From contig CACRSC010000052.1 in assembly GCA_902651635.1 (NCBI GenBank), positions 153,024 through 217,023 on the forward strand: a stretch of 64,000 nucleotides of DNA, read 5' to 3'. Below, in pieces: positions 10,801 to 20,994 of this stretch. Below the pieces are notes generated by a model. The model was not told the origin of the DNA and made no database searches. It worked only from the letters and a program-made list of their open reading frames with translations. Position 1 is the first letter of the stretch, and each line of letters begins with the position of its first letter. A program made the translations under genes and the position numbers. Origin of the DNA: Mastigamoeba balamuthi (lineage: Eukaryota; Evosea; Mastigamoebida; Mastigamoebidae).

Positions 10801-12252
10801 CTGGCGCTGGCGGTCCGCGAGGTGGACGGGGCTGCGGTGGCCGCGGCGCTTGAGGCACCGGAGCAGCTGGAGACGGCGATGGCGTTTGCGGGGTTTGTGG
10901 GGCTGGTGGACCCGCCGCGGGCGGAGGTGGCGAGCGCGGTGGCGGTGTGCAAGGGGGCGGGTATCAAGGTGTGCATGATCACGGGGGACCACCCCCTCAC
11001 GGCCCTGGCCATCGCTGCGCAGCTGGGCATCGCCGAGGCCGGCAACGACAAGGCCCTCGTACGCACTCCCGTTCTCTCTCTCGCGTGGCGACCGCCTTGT
11101 GTCCCTGCAGATGCGCGGGACGGATCTCGAGGCGCTTCCAGACGAGCAGGCGCTCGCACTCCACGACCCCTTCCCCACAGGTCAGCACACACGCGCAGTG
11201 CACACGTCGGGCTTACCGCGGGGTACGGGTCGTTGTGATGCAGTGTTCGCGCGGGTGTCGCCCGAGCACAAGATGAAGATCGTCAGGGCGCTGCGCAGCC
11301 GCCACGAGGTCTGCGTCATGACGGGCGACGGCGTCAACGACGCCCCTGCGCTCAAGGAGAGCAACATCGGCGTCGCGATGGGCAAGGCTGGCGCGGACCT
11401 CACAAAGGACACAGCGGACGTGATCCTCCTCGACGACAACTTCCGTCCGTGCAATGAAGCGCGGCACGCAACGCGGCGCGCTCAACGCTTGCTCTGGCAG
11501 GGACGATCGTGATGGCGGTGCAGGAGGGCAGACACATCTTCGACGCTATCAAGCGGTTCGTCGTGTTCCTCGTGAGCTGCAACCTCAGCGAGGTTGTCGC
11601 CATGTTCCTCTGCGCGGCCCTCGGCTTCCCAATGCCATTCCTGCCGACCGTTATCCTCGTCGTCAACCTGCTCGAGGCCCTGCCTGCCATGGCCCTGGGC
11701 TTCGAGCCCCACGACAAGGGCCTCATGAGTCGCAAGCCCCGCGACCCCAGCAAGGGCATCCTCTCGCGCAAGGCCTGGATACTGCTGGCGCTGCAGGGCG
11801 GTGCCATCGGCGCCCTCGTGGCCCTCGTCTACGGCCTGCTGCTGGCGCTCGAGGAGCCCGGGGCAGCGGGGGAGCTCAGCGAGGGCGAAGAGACGCCCGA
11901 GGGCCTCTACAGGGCCCGCGGAGTAGCGCTGGTCACGATTGTGGCTCTGCACGTGGTGCACTCGATGCTGTCGCGGTCGCTGCACAACAGCGTGTTCAGC
12001 AAGAGCCCGCTGGGGAACAGGTGGCTGCTCGCCGCGGTGGCTGCCAACGTGTGTGCCGTGAGCGCCGTCGCGTTTGTGCCAGGCGTCGACGACCTGTTCG
12101 GGCTCGGGGTGCCGCGGGGCGTGGACGTGGCCAAGGTGGTGGGGTGCTGCGCCGTGTATCTGGCCGTGGTGGAGCTGTACAAGGCCTACCTGCGCTGCTC
12201 GGCGAGGAAGGGCGCGGCGAGGACGTCGGGCCTGTGGTACTCAGAGGTCTAG
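7808..12252 (+). CDS. type II P-type cation-transporting ATPase (calcium-pump-like)
   Basis: Eleven exons (7808-7846, 7913-8057, 8137-8183, 8422-8556, 8676-8936, 8994-9211, 9321-9728, 9945-11058, 11111-11180, 11244-11444, 11501-12252) add to 1,129 residues. Landmarks: actuator [11 protein letters not shown] (about 9532), M4 motif SAIPEGL (about 10120), phosphorylation site [10 protein letters not shown] (about 10248), nucleotide-domain KGAPE (about 10687), hinge [20 protein letters not shown] (about 11325), and six C-terminal membrane helices. M5 keeps SCNLSEVV, as in SERCA. M6 reads [13 protein letters not shown] where SERCA has NLVTDGLPATALGF: one residue shorter, and the ion-binding Asp is absent or replaced by Glu. 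An extra N-terminal region of about 190 residues precedes the usual start; there is no long C-terminal calmodulin-type tail. The intron at 8557-8675 appears to begin with GC. Likely a Ca2+ or other cation pump; ion unproven. Confidence 0.92.
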
Positions 12253-14379
12253 CGCCGCGATGAGGCCAACGGATTGCCAACAGGTACCACTAGTGGTGGT
12301 AGTGAGCATGCCAGTCTTCCAAGGAGAACGCTGAGATTACTCTGTGAATGTCACAGCGCTTCTACTGTGGAATACGACTGTCATTCTTCATCCAGCGAAG
12401 GGACTGTCTCGAGTTAAACACACATGTGGGCCAAGAGCCATGAGACCCTCACTGTGCGCAACGTGGCCGAGGAGAAGATAGTGCTCAAGTTCCGAGGTGC
12501 GCTCATGCGACCTGCAGTCTGTCGTCCACGTGCTGGGCGGCAACGACACCACACGGTCGTCATCTGTGGCGACAAGGGCGTGGACGGACGAGGGCAGAAA
12601 CGACGGCAACCCAGCGTGGGTCTCACACAGACGCATCCTCCCTCATCCTCGGCGACAAGTTTAATAATATCCATGACGTCAGCAGACTTCTTCTTCCATT
12701 CTCTCATTTTATTTTTCTGAAGCCGCCGCACCATGGTCATCCAGAACTCTCACCTTAAGAGCTGCGCACTGGTGGTGGCAATATGTGTGGCTGTGCTGCG
12801 CGCACAGGCCAAGAGCTACCACGTGGGCTCCCTGCAAGTGTCGTACACAGCGGACAAACGCAACCCCTGCAACGTGCGGGTGGTGGAGCACTTCAAGTTC
12901 GTCTTCACGGATGTCCGCAGGCCGTCCCTCCCCTTCCGTTCATTGCACTGCCCCTCGCTGGCACTGAGCCACGCCTTCTCACTCTTGTGGTGGTCGCGTG
13001 GCCGCAGGGGTCGTTTTCCTCCGCATACCGCACCATAGAGATCTCGAGGGCAGAGTACCACGTTACCCGCGTCGGCTTCGTCTCTCTCACCAGCTCTGAC
13101 GCCAACATCACTGCCGTGAAACAGAATTCCGTGAGCAATGGCCCGCCCCGTGCCCGGCATTTTCTTTCACAATTCTCCCCGGTATTGTCTTTGGAATTTC
13201 CCGGTTCTCGCCCGCCCGGCATTTCGATGAGAAACTCAGATGCGCCTGGTTGGGTGGGTTGCCCGAGCAGGGCTCGTCTCTGTGGACTGTTCGCTGGAAC
13301 TACGCCCCGCTCCGAGCGCCCGCAGTGGCGACGTTTGTGCTGACATTCGACACTGACGCCATGCTGTGCGCTGGAGGGCTCAACAAGCTCAGCCTCACTG
13401 TGGTCGGCACCGACTGGGACGTGCCCATCCACAACGTATCCGCCACGATCGCCTTGCCCTGGAGGAGCCTCAGCTCGCCATCGGAGCCGTACCTCCTCTC
13501 TGGGGACCAGCCTGTATTTGCCAAGGAGGCCTCACTTGTCATCCCGGGTAGTGGCCTCCGTTGGAGGGTCTCGTGGAAGGAGACGGCCCCGCAGTGTAGA
13601 TCACCAGCTGGGTACCAGACAAGCGAGACTGACGATGTATCGCCCTCCGTGAAGACGTTGCTGATCGTCTTCGGCATCTTGGGTGGCATTGTCATCTGCT
13701 CAATTGTTGTCTGCGTCCTCGCGATCAAGTATCGTGTTGGTTGCAAATATGATGGCGGAGGCCCATACGGAGCCGCTGGCATCTCTTCCGGAAGCAGCTG
13801 CAGTGGCTTTGGTGGCGGTGGAGGTGGTGGCGGCGGCGGCGGGGGAGGATGCGACGGTGGGGGAGGATGTGACGGTGGGGGAGCATGCTGAGGGCATCAA
13901 CTTCGTCTGTGAGGGTGTTAACCTCTATCAGCTTTTAACTCGGTTGGAAAAGAGGCTGCAGGGGGTTGCTTTTCGCCACACACCCAAAAAACTGGCAGAA
14001 AAGAAGTGATTTAGCAATCAACGAGTGCAGCATTGCTGGCTGTGGTGGAAGCGGCCTGTGGCACTTAGAAGAGAAGATATCCCACGGGCTCTGCCATGAT
14101 GGGCTGGATATGGAGTGTCTGGTGCTTGGCATCTAAGCGAGCAGCATCACTTTCAGTGATGAGACCGCCAGTCATGTGGGCACCGCGACGATGACGTGTC
14201 ACCACTTGAGACACGTTGCGATCGACCACATACGGGCTCTGCAAGGAGAGTGAGGAATTCCAGGGCCACAGGCCGGGACGATGCTAGGCTTCTTTGATTC
14301 TATCTGGACGGACGAAGTGCCTCCTACAGCAAACATGAGCCAATCAAGAGGCTGAATGATATGTGTAGTGTGACAGAAT
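12042..14379 (+). repeat. 2,338-bp segment, first copy of an identical direct repeat
   Basis: This segment is identical, as far as I can compare by eye, to 14381-16718 (offset 2,339). It covers the last 211 nt of the ATPase, about 480 bp without a gene (12253-12732), one gene of the Gly-tail membrane family (12733-13891) and about 490 bp of 3' flank (13892-14379). It stops at the single N at 14380, inside a pogo-like transposase relic that continues intact after the second copy. Confidence 0.95.
12733..13891 (+). CDS. type I membrane protein of the Gly-tail family, member 1
   Basis: Exons 12733-12912, 13008-13130 and 13271-13891 give 307 residues. Order: signal peptide (hydrophobic core SCALVVAICVAVLRAQA), a short conserved N-domain with YHVGSLQVSYTADKRNPC, exon 2 (SFSSAYRTIEISRAEYHVT), a beta-rich ectodomain (VRWNYAP, FVLTFDTDAMLC, GLNKLSLTVVGTDW, ALPWRSL, GLRWRVSWKET), one membrane helix (LLIVFGILGGIVICSIVVCV) and a cytosolic tail made almost only of Gly with Cys/Asp. 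Two paralogues at 47711-48788 and 49146-50252 share the exon layout; exon 2 is 123 nt in all three. Donors are GTCCGC and GTGAGC. No known domain recognised; a cell-surface receptor or adhesion role is a guess. Confidence 0.8.
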
Positions 14380-14380
14380 N
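14380..14380. other. ambiguous base N at the junction of the duplicated segments
   Basis: The only N I saw in the window. It sits exactly between the two identical 2,338-bp copies, which is what a scaffolder leaves when two contigs with overlapping ends are joined without merging. Confidence 0.9.
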
Positions 14381-16718
14381 TGCCAACGTGTGTGCCGTGA
14401 GCGCCGTCGCGTTTGTGCCAGGCGTCGACGACCTGTTCGGGCTCGGGGTGCCGCGGGGCGTGGACGTGGCCAAGGTGGTGGGGTGCTGCGCCGTGTATCT
14501 GGCCGTGGTGGAGCTGTACAAGGCCTACCTGCGCTGCTCGGCGAGGAAGGGCGCGGCGAGGACGTCGGGCCTGTGGTACTCAGAGGTCTAGCGCCGCGAT
14601 GAGGCCAACGGATTGCCAACAGGTACCACTAGTGGTGGTAGTGAGCATGCCAGTCTTCCAAGGAGAACGCTGAGATTACTCTGTGAATGTCACAGCGCTT
14701 CTACTGTGGAATACGACTGTCATTCTTCATCCAGCGAAGGGACTGTCTCGAGTTAAACACACATGTGGGCCAAGAGCCATGAGACCCTCACTGTGCGCAA
14801 CGTGGCCGAGGAGAAGATAGTGCTCAAGTTCCGAGGTGCGCTCATGCGACCTGCAGTCTGTCGTCCACGTGCTGGGCGGCAACGACACCACACGGTCGTC
14901 ATCTGTGGCGACAAGGGCGTGGACGGACGAGGGCAGAAACGACGGCAACCCAGCGTGGGTCTCACACAGACGCATCCTCCCTCATCCTCGGCGACAAGTT
15001 TAATAATATCCATGACGTCAGCAGACTTCTTCTTCCATTCTCTCATTTTATTTTTCTGAAGCCGCCGCACCATGGTCATCCAGAACTCTCACCTTAAGAG
15101 CTGCGCACTGGTGGTGGCAATATGTGTGGCTGTGCTGCGCGCACAGGCCAAGAGCTACCACGTGGGCTCCCTGCAAGTGTCGTACACAGCGGACAAACGC
15201 AACCCCTGCAACGTGCGGGTGGTGGAGCACTTCAAGTTCGTCTTCACGGATGTCCGCAGGCCGTCCCTCCCCTTCCGTTCATTGCACTGCCCCTCGCTGG
15301 CACTGAGCCACGCCTTCTCACTCTTGTGGTGGTCGCGTGGCCGCAGGGGTCGTTTTCCTCCGCATACCGCACCATAGAGATCTCGAGGGCAGAGTACCAC
15401 GTTACCCGCGTCGGCTTCGTCTCTCTCACCAGCTCTGACGCCAACATCACTGCCGTGAAACAGAATTCCGTGAGCAATGGCCCGCCCCGTGCCCGGCATT
15501 TTCTTTCACAATTCTCCCCGGTATTGTCTTTGGAATTTCCCGGTTCTCGCCCGCCCGGCATTTCGATGAGAAACTCAGATGCGCCTGGTTGGGTGGGTTG
15601 CCCGAGCAGGGCTCGTCTCTGTGGACTGTTCGCTGGAACTACGCCCCGCTCCGAGCGCCCGCAGTGGCGACGTTTGTGCTGACATTCGACACTGACGCCA
15701 TGCTGTGCGCTGGAGGGCTCAACAAGCTCAGCCTCACTGTGGTCGGCACCGACTGGGACGTGCCCATCCACAACGTATCCGCCACGATCGCCTTGCCCTG
15801 GAGGAGCCTCAGCTCGCCATCGGAGCCGTACCTCCTCTCTGGGGACCAGCCTGTATTTGCCAAGGAGGCCTCACTTGTCATCCCGGGTAGTGGCCTCCGT
15901 TGGAGGGTCTCGTGGAAGGAGACGGCCCCGCAGTGTAGATCACCAGCTGGGTACCAGACAAGCGAGACTGACGATGTATCGCCCTCCGTGAAGACGTTGC
16001 TGATCGTCTTCGGCATCTTGGGTGGCATTGTCATCTGCTCAATTGTTGTCTGCGTCCTCGCGATCAAGTATCGTGTTGGTTGCAAATATGATGGCGGAGG
16101 CCCATACGGAGCCGCTGGCATCTCTTCCGGAAGCAGCTGCAGTGGCTTTGGTGGCGGTGGAGGTGGTGGCGGCGGCGGCGGGGGAGGATGCGACGGTGGG
16201 GGAGGATGTGACGGTGGGGGAGCATGCTGAGGGCATCAACTTCGTCTGTGAGGGTGTTAACCTCTATCAGCTTTTAACTCGGTTGGAAAAGAGGCTGCAG
16301 GGGGTTGCTTTTCGCCACACACCCAAAAAACTGGCAGAAAAGAAGTGATTTAGCAATCAACGAGTGCAGCATTGCTGGCTGTGGTGGAAGCGGCCTGTGG
16401 CACTTAGAAGAGAAGATATCCCACGGGCTCTGCCATGATGGGCTGGATATGGAGTGTCTGGTGCTTGGCATCTAAGCGAGCAGCATCACTTTCAGTGATG
16501 AGACCGCCAGTCATGTGGGCACCGCGACGATGACGTGTCACCACTTGAGACACGTTGCGATCGACCACATACGGGCTCTGCAAGGAGAGTGAGGAATTCC
16601 AGGGCCACAGGCCGGGACGATGCTAGGCTTCTTTGATTCTATCTGGACGGACGAAGTGCCTCCTACAGCAAACATGAGCCAATCAAGAGGCTGAATGATA
16701 TGTGTAGTGTGACAGAAT
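14381..16718 (+). repeat. 2,338-bp segment, second copy of the identical direct repeat
   Basis: Identical to 12042-14379. Its first 211 nt (14381-14591) repeat the ATPase 3' end without the rest of the gene, so no functional ATPase reading is possible here. The gene-free parts are 14592-15071 and 16231-16718. The sequence continues naturally past its right end into the rest of the pogo-like relic, so the right-hand flank looks like the true one. Confidence 0.95.
15072..16230 (+). CDS. type I membrane protein of the Gly-tail family, member 1 (duplicate copy)
   Basis: Same sequence and exon structure as 12733-13891, at exons 15072-15251, 15347-15469 and 15610-16230. Because it lies inside the identical repeat around the N at 14380, it is probably the same gene counted twice and should not be taken as evidence of a recent gene duplication unless the junction is confirmed. 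Confidence 0.6.
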
Positions 16719-17201
16719 GAAGATAACATTGATCTGGTTCTGCCCCAGGAATTCCATAAGTGGCGCAATCTTGTGTGTTAAGCGTTGAGCTTCCATTGAA
16801 GAAGAGAAGAGTGCATTTGTTGTTGAACTGAAACTGTGCTCGGATTTGGGTCACCTGAGGGATGAAGAAGTTGGGAATCCAGTGAAAATCTTGGCAGTGA
16901 TCCAACCATTACTGCTACCCCCAATGTCGAAGAAGATGAGTATATCCCACAAATTGTGATGGACACACCAGGTGAGCTGGTTACCTGTGCAGATCCCACG
17001 AATGCCTAAAACGGTAAAAAGAGGGAGAGAAGCACGCACAAATGCCAAATAAACTCCGGAAATGCGTAGACATTTTAATGGGCGTTCAAATGAGCCCTGG
17101 ATAATGTGTGTGGGATAATTTTGCAGAGCAAAACCTCTCTTGAATGCCAAGGGAAAAGCAGTACTGCAGTGAAAAAGTGTGGAACCGTGCAGGTACTGCA
17201 C
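16640..17201 (-). mobile_element. relic of a pogo/Tigger-like DDE transposase
   Basis: On the minus strand, broken frames show segments typical of the pogo branch of Tc1/mariner transposases: SSNGWITAKIF (17201-16850 block; consensus GW----F), then an LLFFNGSST segment where active copies have LLLDGHSSH, then CHTTHIIQPLD near 16711-16682 (consensus HTTH--QPLD). The three blocks are in different frames with stops between them, so the copy is inactive. No inverted terminal repeats could be found by eye. The left end of this relic is also present, cut off, at the end of the first 2,338-bp copy. Confidence 0.55.
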
Positions 17202-17276
17202 GGTTTAACTGAAAAAAGGAAAAGAAAGATAACCAAAATAGGTAATGTGAGAAGTGCAGCAATTAGTGGGTATTAT

Positions 17277-17342
17277 GGTGTGCCATCTCGTGTCACACTT
17301 TTCAATCATGGTGTGCCACCTCGTGTCGCACTTTTCAATCGT
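17277..17342. repeat. 33-bp tandem duplication
   Basis: Two adjacent copies of a 33-bp unit (GGTGTGCCAYCTCGTGTCRC plus a shared ACTTTTCAAT end) with a few differences. It lies in non-coding sequence between the pogo relic and the ORF at 17414-18064. Confidence 0.7.
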
Positions 17343-17413
17343 CTCTTCCTTCCCATCTAATCTTGGCCTGATGCACATGATGAATCTTATTGGCCTGGTG
17401 TGAATCTTCAACG

Positions 17414-18064
17414 TCAGCTCTGTTGTTCAACTTGCTGTAACCCAGTGTACGCTTTCTTTCCCTTCCACTTCGAGACTGCCAGTGTCCAAACGTGGGCCGG
17501 GCTGTGAGGAAGAAAGACATTCTGTGGGCTGATACCAATCATCTCGTTTTTCCTGTAGATGGACTGGCCATCGAGCATCGTGATGAGGAACACATGCTGG
17601 TTGTCATTGCTCAGCCGCCAGAGGCCCATGTGCATGTAAAACTTGATCATCTGTGCAAAAAACCCCAGTGTGGTTACACACGCTGCTGTAGAACCTGCTG
17701 GCCCATGAAAGCTCACAACCCCCACCCAGGACAACAGCTGCTCCAGCATGTCATAAAACCGGATCTGATTGATTGACTCCCCGCTTGCCCAGTGCCCAGC
17801 AAACCACTTCTTTGATGCAGTGCCCTTGGCAATCTTCAGATACACAAGGCAGGCGTACTTCTCATCCTGGGTCTTGACCAGGGCTGGCTGTCCATGTGCT
17901 TCTGGACACCACCTATGGTGTGGAACATGTGTGCTTACACCCTTTAGCCTTTCCATCACAACTGACATACCACTCAGTTGTGCTGTTATTTCATTCACGT
18001 TTCCGGTAGATGTACACATGTCCAGAAAGTCAATAGAATATCTCACTTTTTTTGTAAATCCCAA
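17414..18064 (-). CDS. uncharacterised 216-residue ORF in repeat-rich DNA
   Basis: An open minus-strand frame in sequence of lower GC than the neighbouring genes. It contains recognisably protein-like composition (YACLVYLKIAKGTASKKWF, SINQIRFYDMLEQLLSWVGV) but I match it to no family. Its position beside a pogo-like relic makes a transposon-derived gene plausible. No intron sites or signal peptide are evident. Whether it is expressed is unknown. Confidence 0.35.
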   Translation of the reverse strand: MGFTKKVRYSIDFLDMCTSTGNVNEITAQLSGMSVVMERLKGVSTHVPHHRWCPEAHGQPALVKTQDEKYACLVYLKIAKGTASKKWFAGHWASGESINQIRFYDMLEQLLSWVGVVSFHGPAGSTAACVTTLGFFAQMIKFYMHMGLWRLSNDNQHVFLITMLDGQSIYRKNEMIGISPQNVFLPHSPAHVWTLAVSKWKGKKAYTGLQQVEQQS

Positions 18065-18166
18065 GTATGTTCGAGGGAAAGTCAGTGGAATGTCACGTTA
18101 ATCACGTTAACGTTCCATAGTGGAAGCATGTGCGCTACATGCCACAACACAGACCTCTGCTACACA

Positions 18167-18490
18167 CTGTAGTGAAAGCAGAAATGTGTAGCGATATATA
18201 GCAGAAGGTGCGTTGTGGCATGTAGCAGAGAATGTGTGTAGTGGCACGTTGCAGACCCACATGTAGCAGCACATAATGGAGGAACTGTGTAGCAGCACAT
18301 AGTGGACCCATATGTAGTAGCATGTAGTAGAGGAACTGTGTAGCAGCACAGTATGTAGCAGACCTACATGTAGTGGCATGTAGCAGAGGATTGGTATAGA
18401 TATCCATAGCAGAATCATGTGTAGCAGTGTGTAGCGAAAGGCTAAGTTGCAACAGTGTGTAGCAGAGGCTGCATAGCAGCATGTAGTGGA
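18167..18490. repeat. degenerate minisatellite with a TGTAGCAG core
   Basis: About 320 bp built from irregularly spaced variants of TGTAGCAG / TGTAGTGG, many followed by CACAT or AGGAACTG. A longer unit of about 45-50 bp (GTAGCAGAGGAACTG...CACATAGTGGACCC) recurs at least twice. Spacing is uneven, so it is not a CRISPR array. The flanks 18065-18166 and 18491-19090 show nothing I can name. Confidence 0.75.
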
Positions 18491-19090
18491 AGTCTATGTG
18501 ATTCAGTGGCAGATAGTTTTTGAGTTTATGTCATTTGCATGCTGTGCTAGCTGGACAGACAGGTGAGCAGCAATGCAGAGGGAAGCAGATTATCAGGAAT
18601 CTGCAGCAGATGAGCCTTATGCTCCCAGGCAACATCTCTCTGATGTTGTCTGGATGTCTGGATGTCATCTGTGCACAAGGCATACCGCTGCAGTGCATGT
18701 GACAGATACTACATGTTGCAGTATCACCTGCAGAGGGCTGGGCACATGGCAGGGGTGCTGCTGTGGTGCTTTGTTTGTGAATTGCTGGCAGAACGGCCCG
18801 GTTTTCCTTACGGGCAGAGAGAACACGCAAGCAATTGTTGTCGGATCCATGGAATTCCCAAATAACGGCTGGATCGCTCTTTGTGAGTCCTGCTCGGAAA
18901 ACTGGTGGAATTAAACGGGTTTCTTGAGGAACACGTGTTTACAGTATCTGACTGTTTCCGAAAAAAAAGAGAAAGTACATCCTGTCGTGTCGTCTAGAGG
19001 ACGCCTCCTTATCTGCCTCACGGTGCTCATATTTCCTCTGTCACACTTGCTGCGTCCTTCTCCGTGTTCTTACACCACGAATTGTGGTAA

Positions 19091-19855
19091 ATGGCACCCT
19101 CCACCAGATTGCTATTGCATGCCTCCCTTGGGTGCGTTTGCTCACTCAGGACTGCTCCCCCAATGGCGCTGCGCACACCGCTCCGTCACGCACTGCCGTC
19201 GTCGCTCTCGCACTCGCCGTGCTGCGGTGGTCCCGCTGCTGTTGCTGCGCTTCTCGGCGGTTCTGCTGCTGGGAGACTCAGTGGATGATGCTAGCTACTT
19301 CGGAGCCTCCGCGACGTCAACACCGACAGCTCCTCGGACCTCTCCCTGTGCAGCCCGATGGCCGGGCCTCCGGGCACCTGTGAGGCAGGGAGATCCGCGT
19401 CATATTCGGCCACAATTCAAGTGTTTTGCCGCCCCTGATCAACATCTCCTCCACGGGCGTCCCCGCCGGCTATGGCTTCACCATCAGGGGCTGCCCGGCG
19501 CCAACCATACGGCCGCCCTGACGCTGGCGGCCAACAGGCTGACCGTCCAGCAGGGCGGCACGACGGTGCTCACGCCCGCGGACCTCTGGGCGGCCGGGAC
19601 GGACAACGCGACGTTCTTCGTCGTCTCTGCAAGCTGCGGGGCGTTCAGGTCCACGACGGGTCCTGCACGGCGCCGAGCTACGCGCTGACTGTGACGGATG
19701 GCACGTTCACGAGCCCAACGTCGACTGCGGCGGTGACTGCCGTGCTGGACGACTGCTCGTCTTCGAGCAAGGCAAAGGCAGCAAGCACAAGCATGGCGGC
19801 CGTTGCTCTGGCGTCGCAACTTATGTCTCTTCTGGGGCTGCTGCTCTCCTTTTGA
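19091..19855 (+). CDS. secreted, probably GPI-anchored protein with a CSPG/cadherin-like repeat, frame interrupted
   Basis: Three plus-strand frames carry successive parts: REIRVIFGHNSSVLPPLINI and STGVPAGYGFTIRGC (about 19385-19500), then ALTLAANRLTVQQGGTTVLT with DLWAAGTDNATFFVV (about 19510-19630), then SCTAPSYALTVTDGTFTSP and a C-terminus with a Ser/Ala/Lys stretch and hydrophobic end (MSLLGLLLSF). The middle part matches the pattern of CSPG repeats (strand, GG-T-L, a D-DN turn). The end looks like a GPI-anchor signal. Frame changes near 19500 and 19640 lie in GC-rich runs and no intron explains them, so this is either a decaying gene or an indel-affected assembly. The 5' end is uncertain. 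Confidence 0.5.
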
Positions 19856-20166
19856 TGGACACTGAGCCCTCCCCGGCACAAGAAAATGACCCTTCAAAAC
19901 AACGGCACTCTTCCTTACTTCCTCTGGGCCAGAGGGACTCTCTGACAGAGTTGCCGGAGGGTTGTGCCGTCGCTGTCAGTTCACTCGCAAACCGACGGGC
20001 AGAAGAGCATTGCTGTCTGGCGGAATGACGGAATACACACCTCGGCTCTTCCTGTCCAACAGATAATTGAGGGTCCCGCGCGCCAGGTCCGCCTGCACCA
20101 GCTGCACTCTCCACCGGAGGCCTCTGCCTTTCCCCCCTCCTGCATAGTGCGATAGGAAGACACGGT

Positions 20167-20345
20167 ATGACGTTGACACATCCCACGTCAACAGCAAACC
20201 GCAACGGCCGGGTCTTCTGGCCGACACCGCCTCAATTGCCACCGAGCATCCTCCAACTACTACACTCTGGAGCTCTGGTACAGGACCCCCCAGCACCTGC
20301 ACCTTCTGCCCTCCCTCAACGACCGGGCCGCGGCGTCCCCTTCTC
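20167..20345 (+). pseudogene. decayed inverted paralogue of the secreted-protein gene at 20566-20994
   Basis: On the plus strand, scattered frames read NGRVFW, DTASIATE and YTLELWYRTP, in the same order as NGQVYW, NTASVAVE and HTLELWYRTP of the minus-strand gene. The order is kept but the frames differ, so it is a pseudogene lying tail-to-tail with its paralogue. Upstream (19856-20166) I see no clear coding similarity. Confidence 0.55.
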
Positions 20346-20565
20346 CACCATCGGTCACACCCTGAGTTGCCTTGCTGCGTCATCCAGACAGCCAACAAAA
20401 GAAGCAAAGTTCTTCCCTGAGTGACCCACTCAAGCACGCCCGCAGACCACAGATGACAGCTGGGCCTCATCGAGAAGCGGTGTTTGCTGCTTTCTTTGTT
20501 TTCCCTTTGCTAGCAAGAGAATCAGGGAACAGCGAGCAGGAAAGGTGAGGGAAGACGATGGGGAC

Positions 20566-20994
20566 TCAGGGGATGACGACAGAGAGGAGGACACCGCCCC
20601 AGTCGCTGAGGGGGCAGATGGTGCCAGCATTGGGGGTCCTGTACCAGAGCTCCAGGGTGTGGTCGCCAGCGGGGAGCTCGACGGCGACAGAGGCGGTGTT
20701 GGCGTGCCAGTAGACCTGACCGTTGACGACGGAAGAGCCCGGGACGACCTGGCCGTCGAGGTGCATGGCGGTGACCATGAAGGACTGGTAGCCAAAGACA
20801 GCACAACCTGCGGTGTACTGCAGGGTGGCGAACCTGGGAAGCTGGGTGTTGAAGCTGATGGTGACGGCGTCGAAGCGCGTCCAAGTGTCGCCCCCGATGA
20901 GGCTGGTCTGGATGTCAGCAGTCTTCCTGTACGTGACAGCCCTGGCGGAACAGACGAGGGCCAGCACGCAGACCAGAGCACTCTTACAGTCCAT
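20566..20994 (-). CDS. small secreted beta-rich protein (142 aa), function unknown
   Basis: Intronless ORF with a clear signal peptide (MDCKSALVCVLALVCSARA) and a likely cut before VTYRKTAD. The mature part alternates hydrophobic and polar residues as a beta sandwich would: FDAVTISFNTQLPRFATLQY, MVTAMHLDGQVV, ASVAVELPAGDHTLELWYRT. The combination resembles jelly-roll ligands or lectins in pattern, but no diagnostic motif is present. Three Cys remain after the signal peptide is removed, if the cut is as predicted. A decayed copy lies inverted at 20167-20345, showing the family has duplicated locally. Confidence 0.7.
   Translation of the reverse strand: MDCKSALVCVLALVCSARAVTYRKTADIQTSLIGGDTWTRFDAVTISFNTQLPRFATLQYTAGCAVFGYQSFMVTAMHLDGQVVPGSSVVNGQVYWHANTASVAVELPAGDHTLELWYRTPNAGTICPLSDWGGVLLSVVIP

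Noticed and set aside
12042-16718. Recent tandem gene duplication of the Gly-tail family member
   Set aside because: Perfect identity and an N at the junction fit an unmerged contig overlap better than a real duplication.
18167-18490. CRISPR array
   Set aside because: Repeats are short, degenerate and unevenly spaced, without unique spacers, and the genome is eukaryotic.
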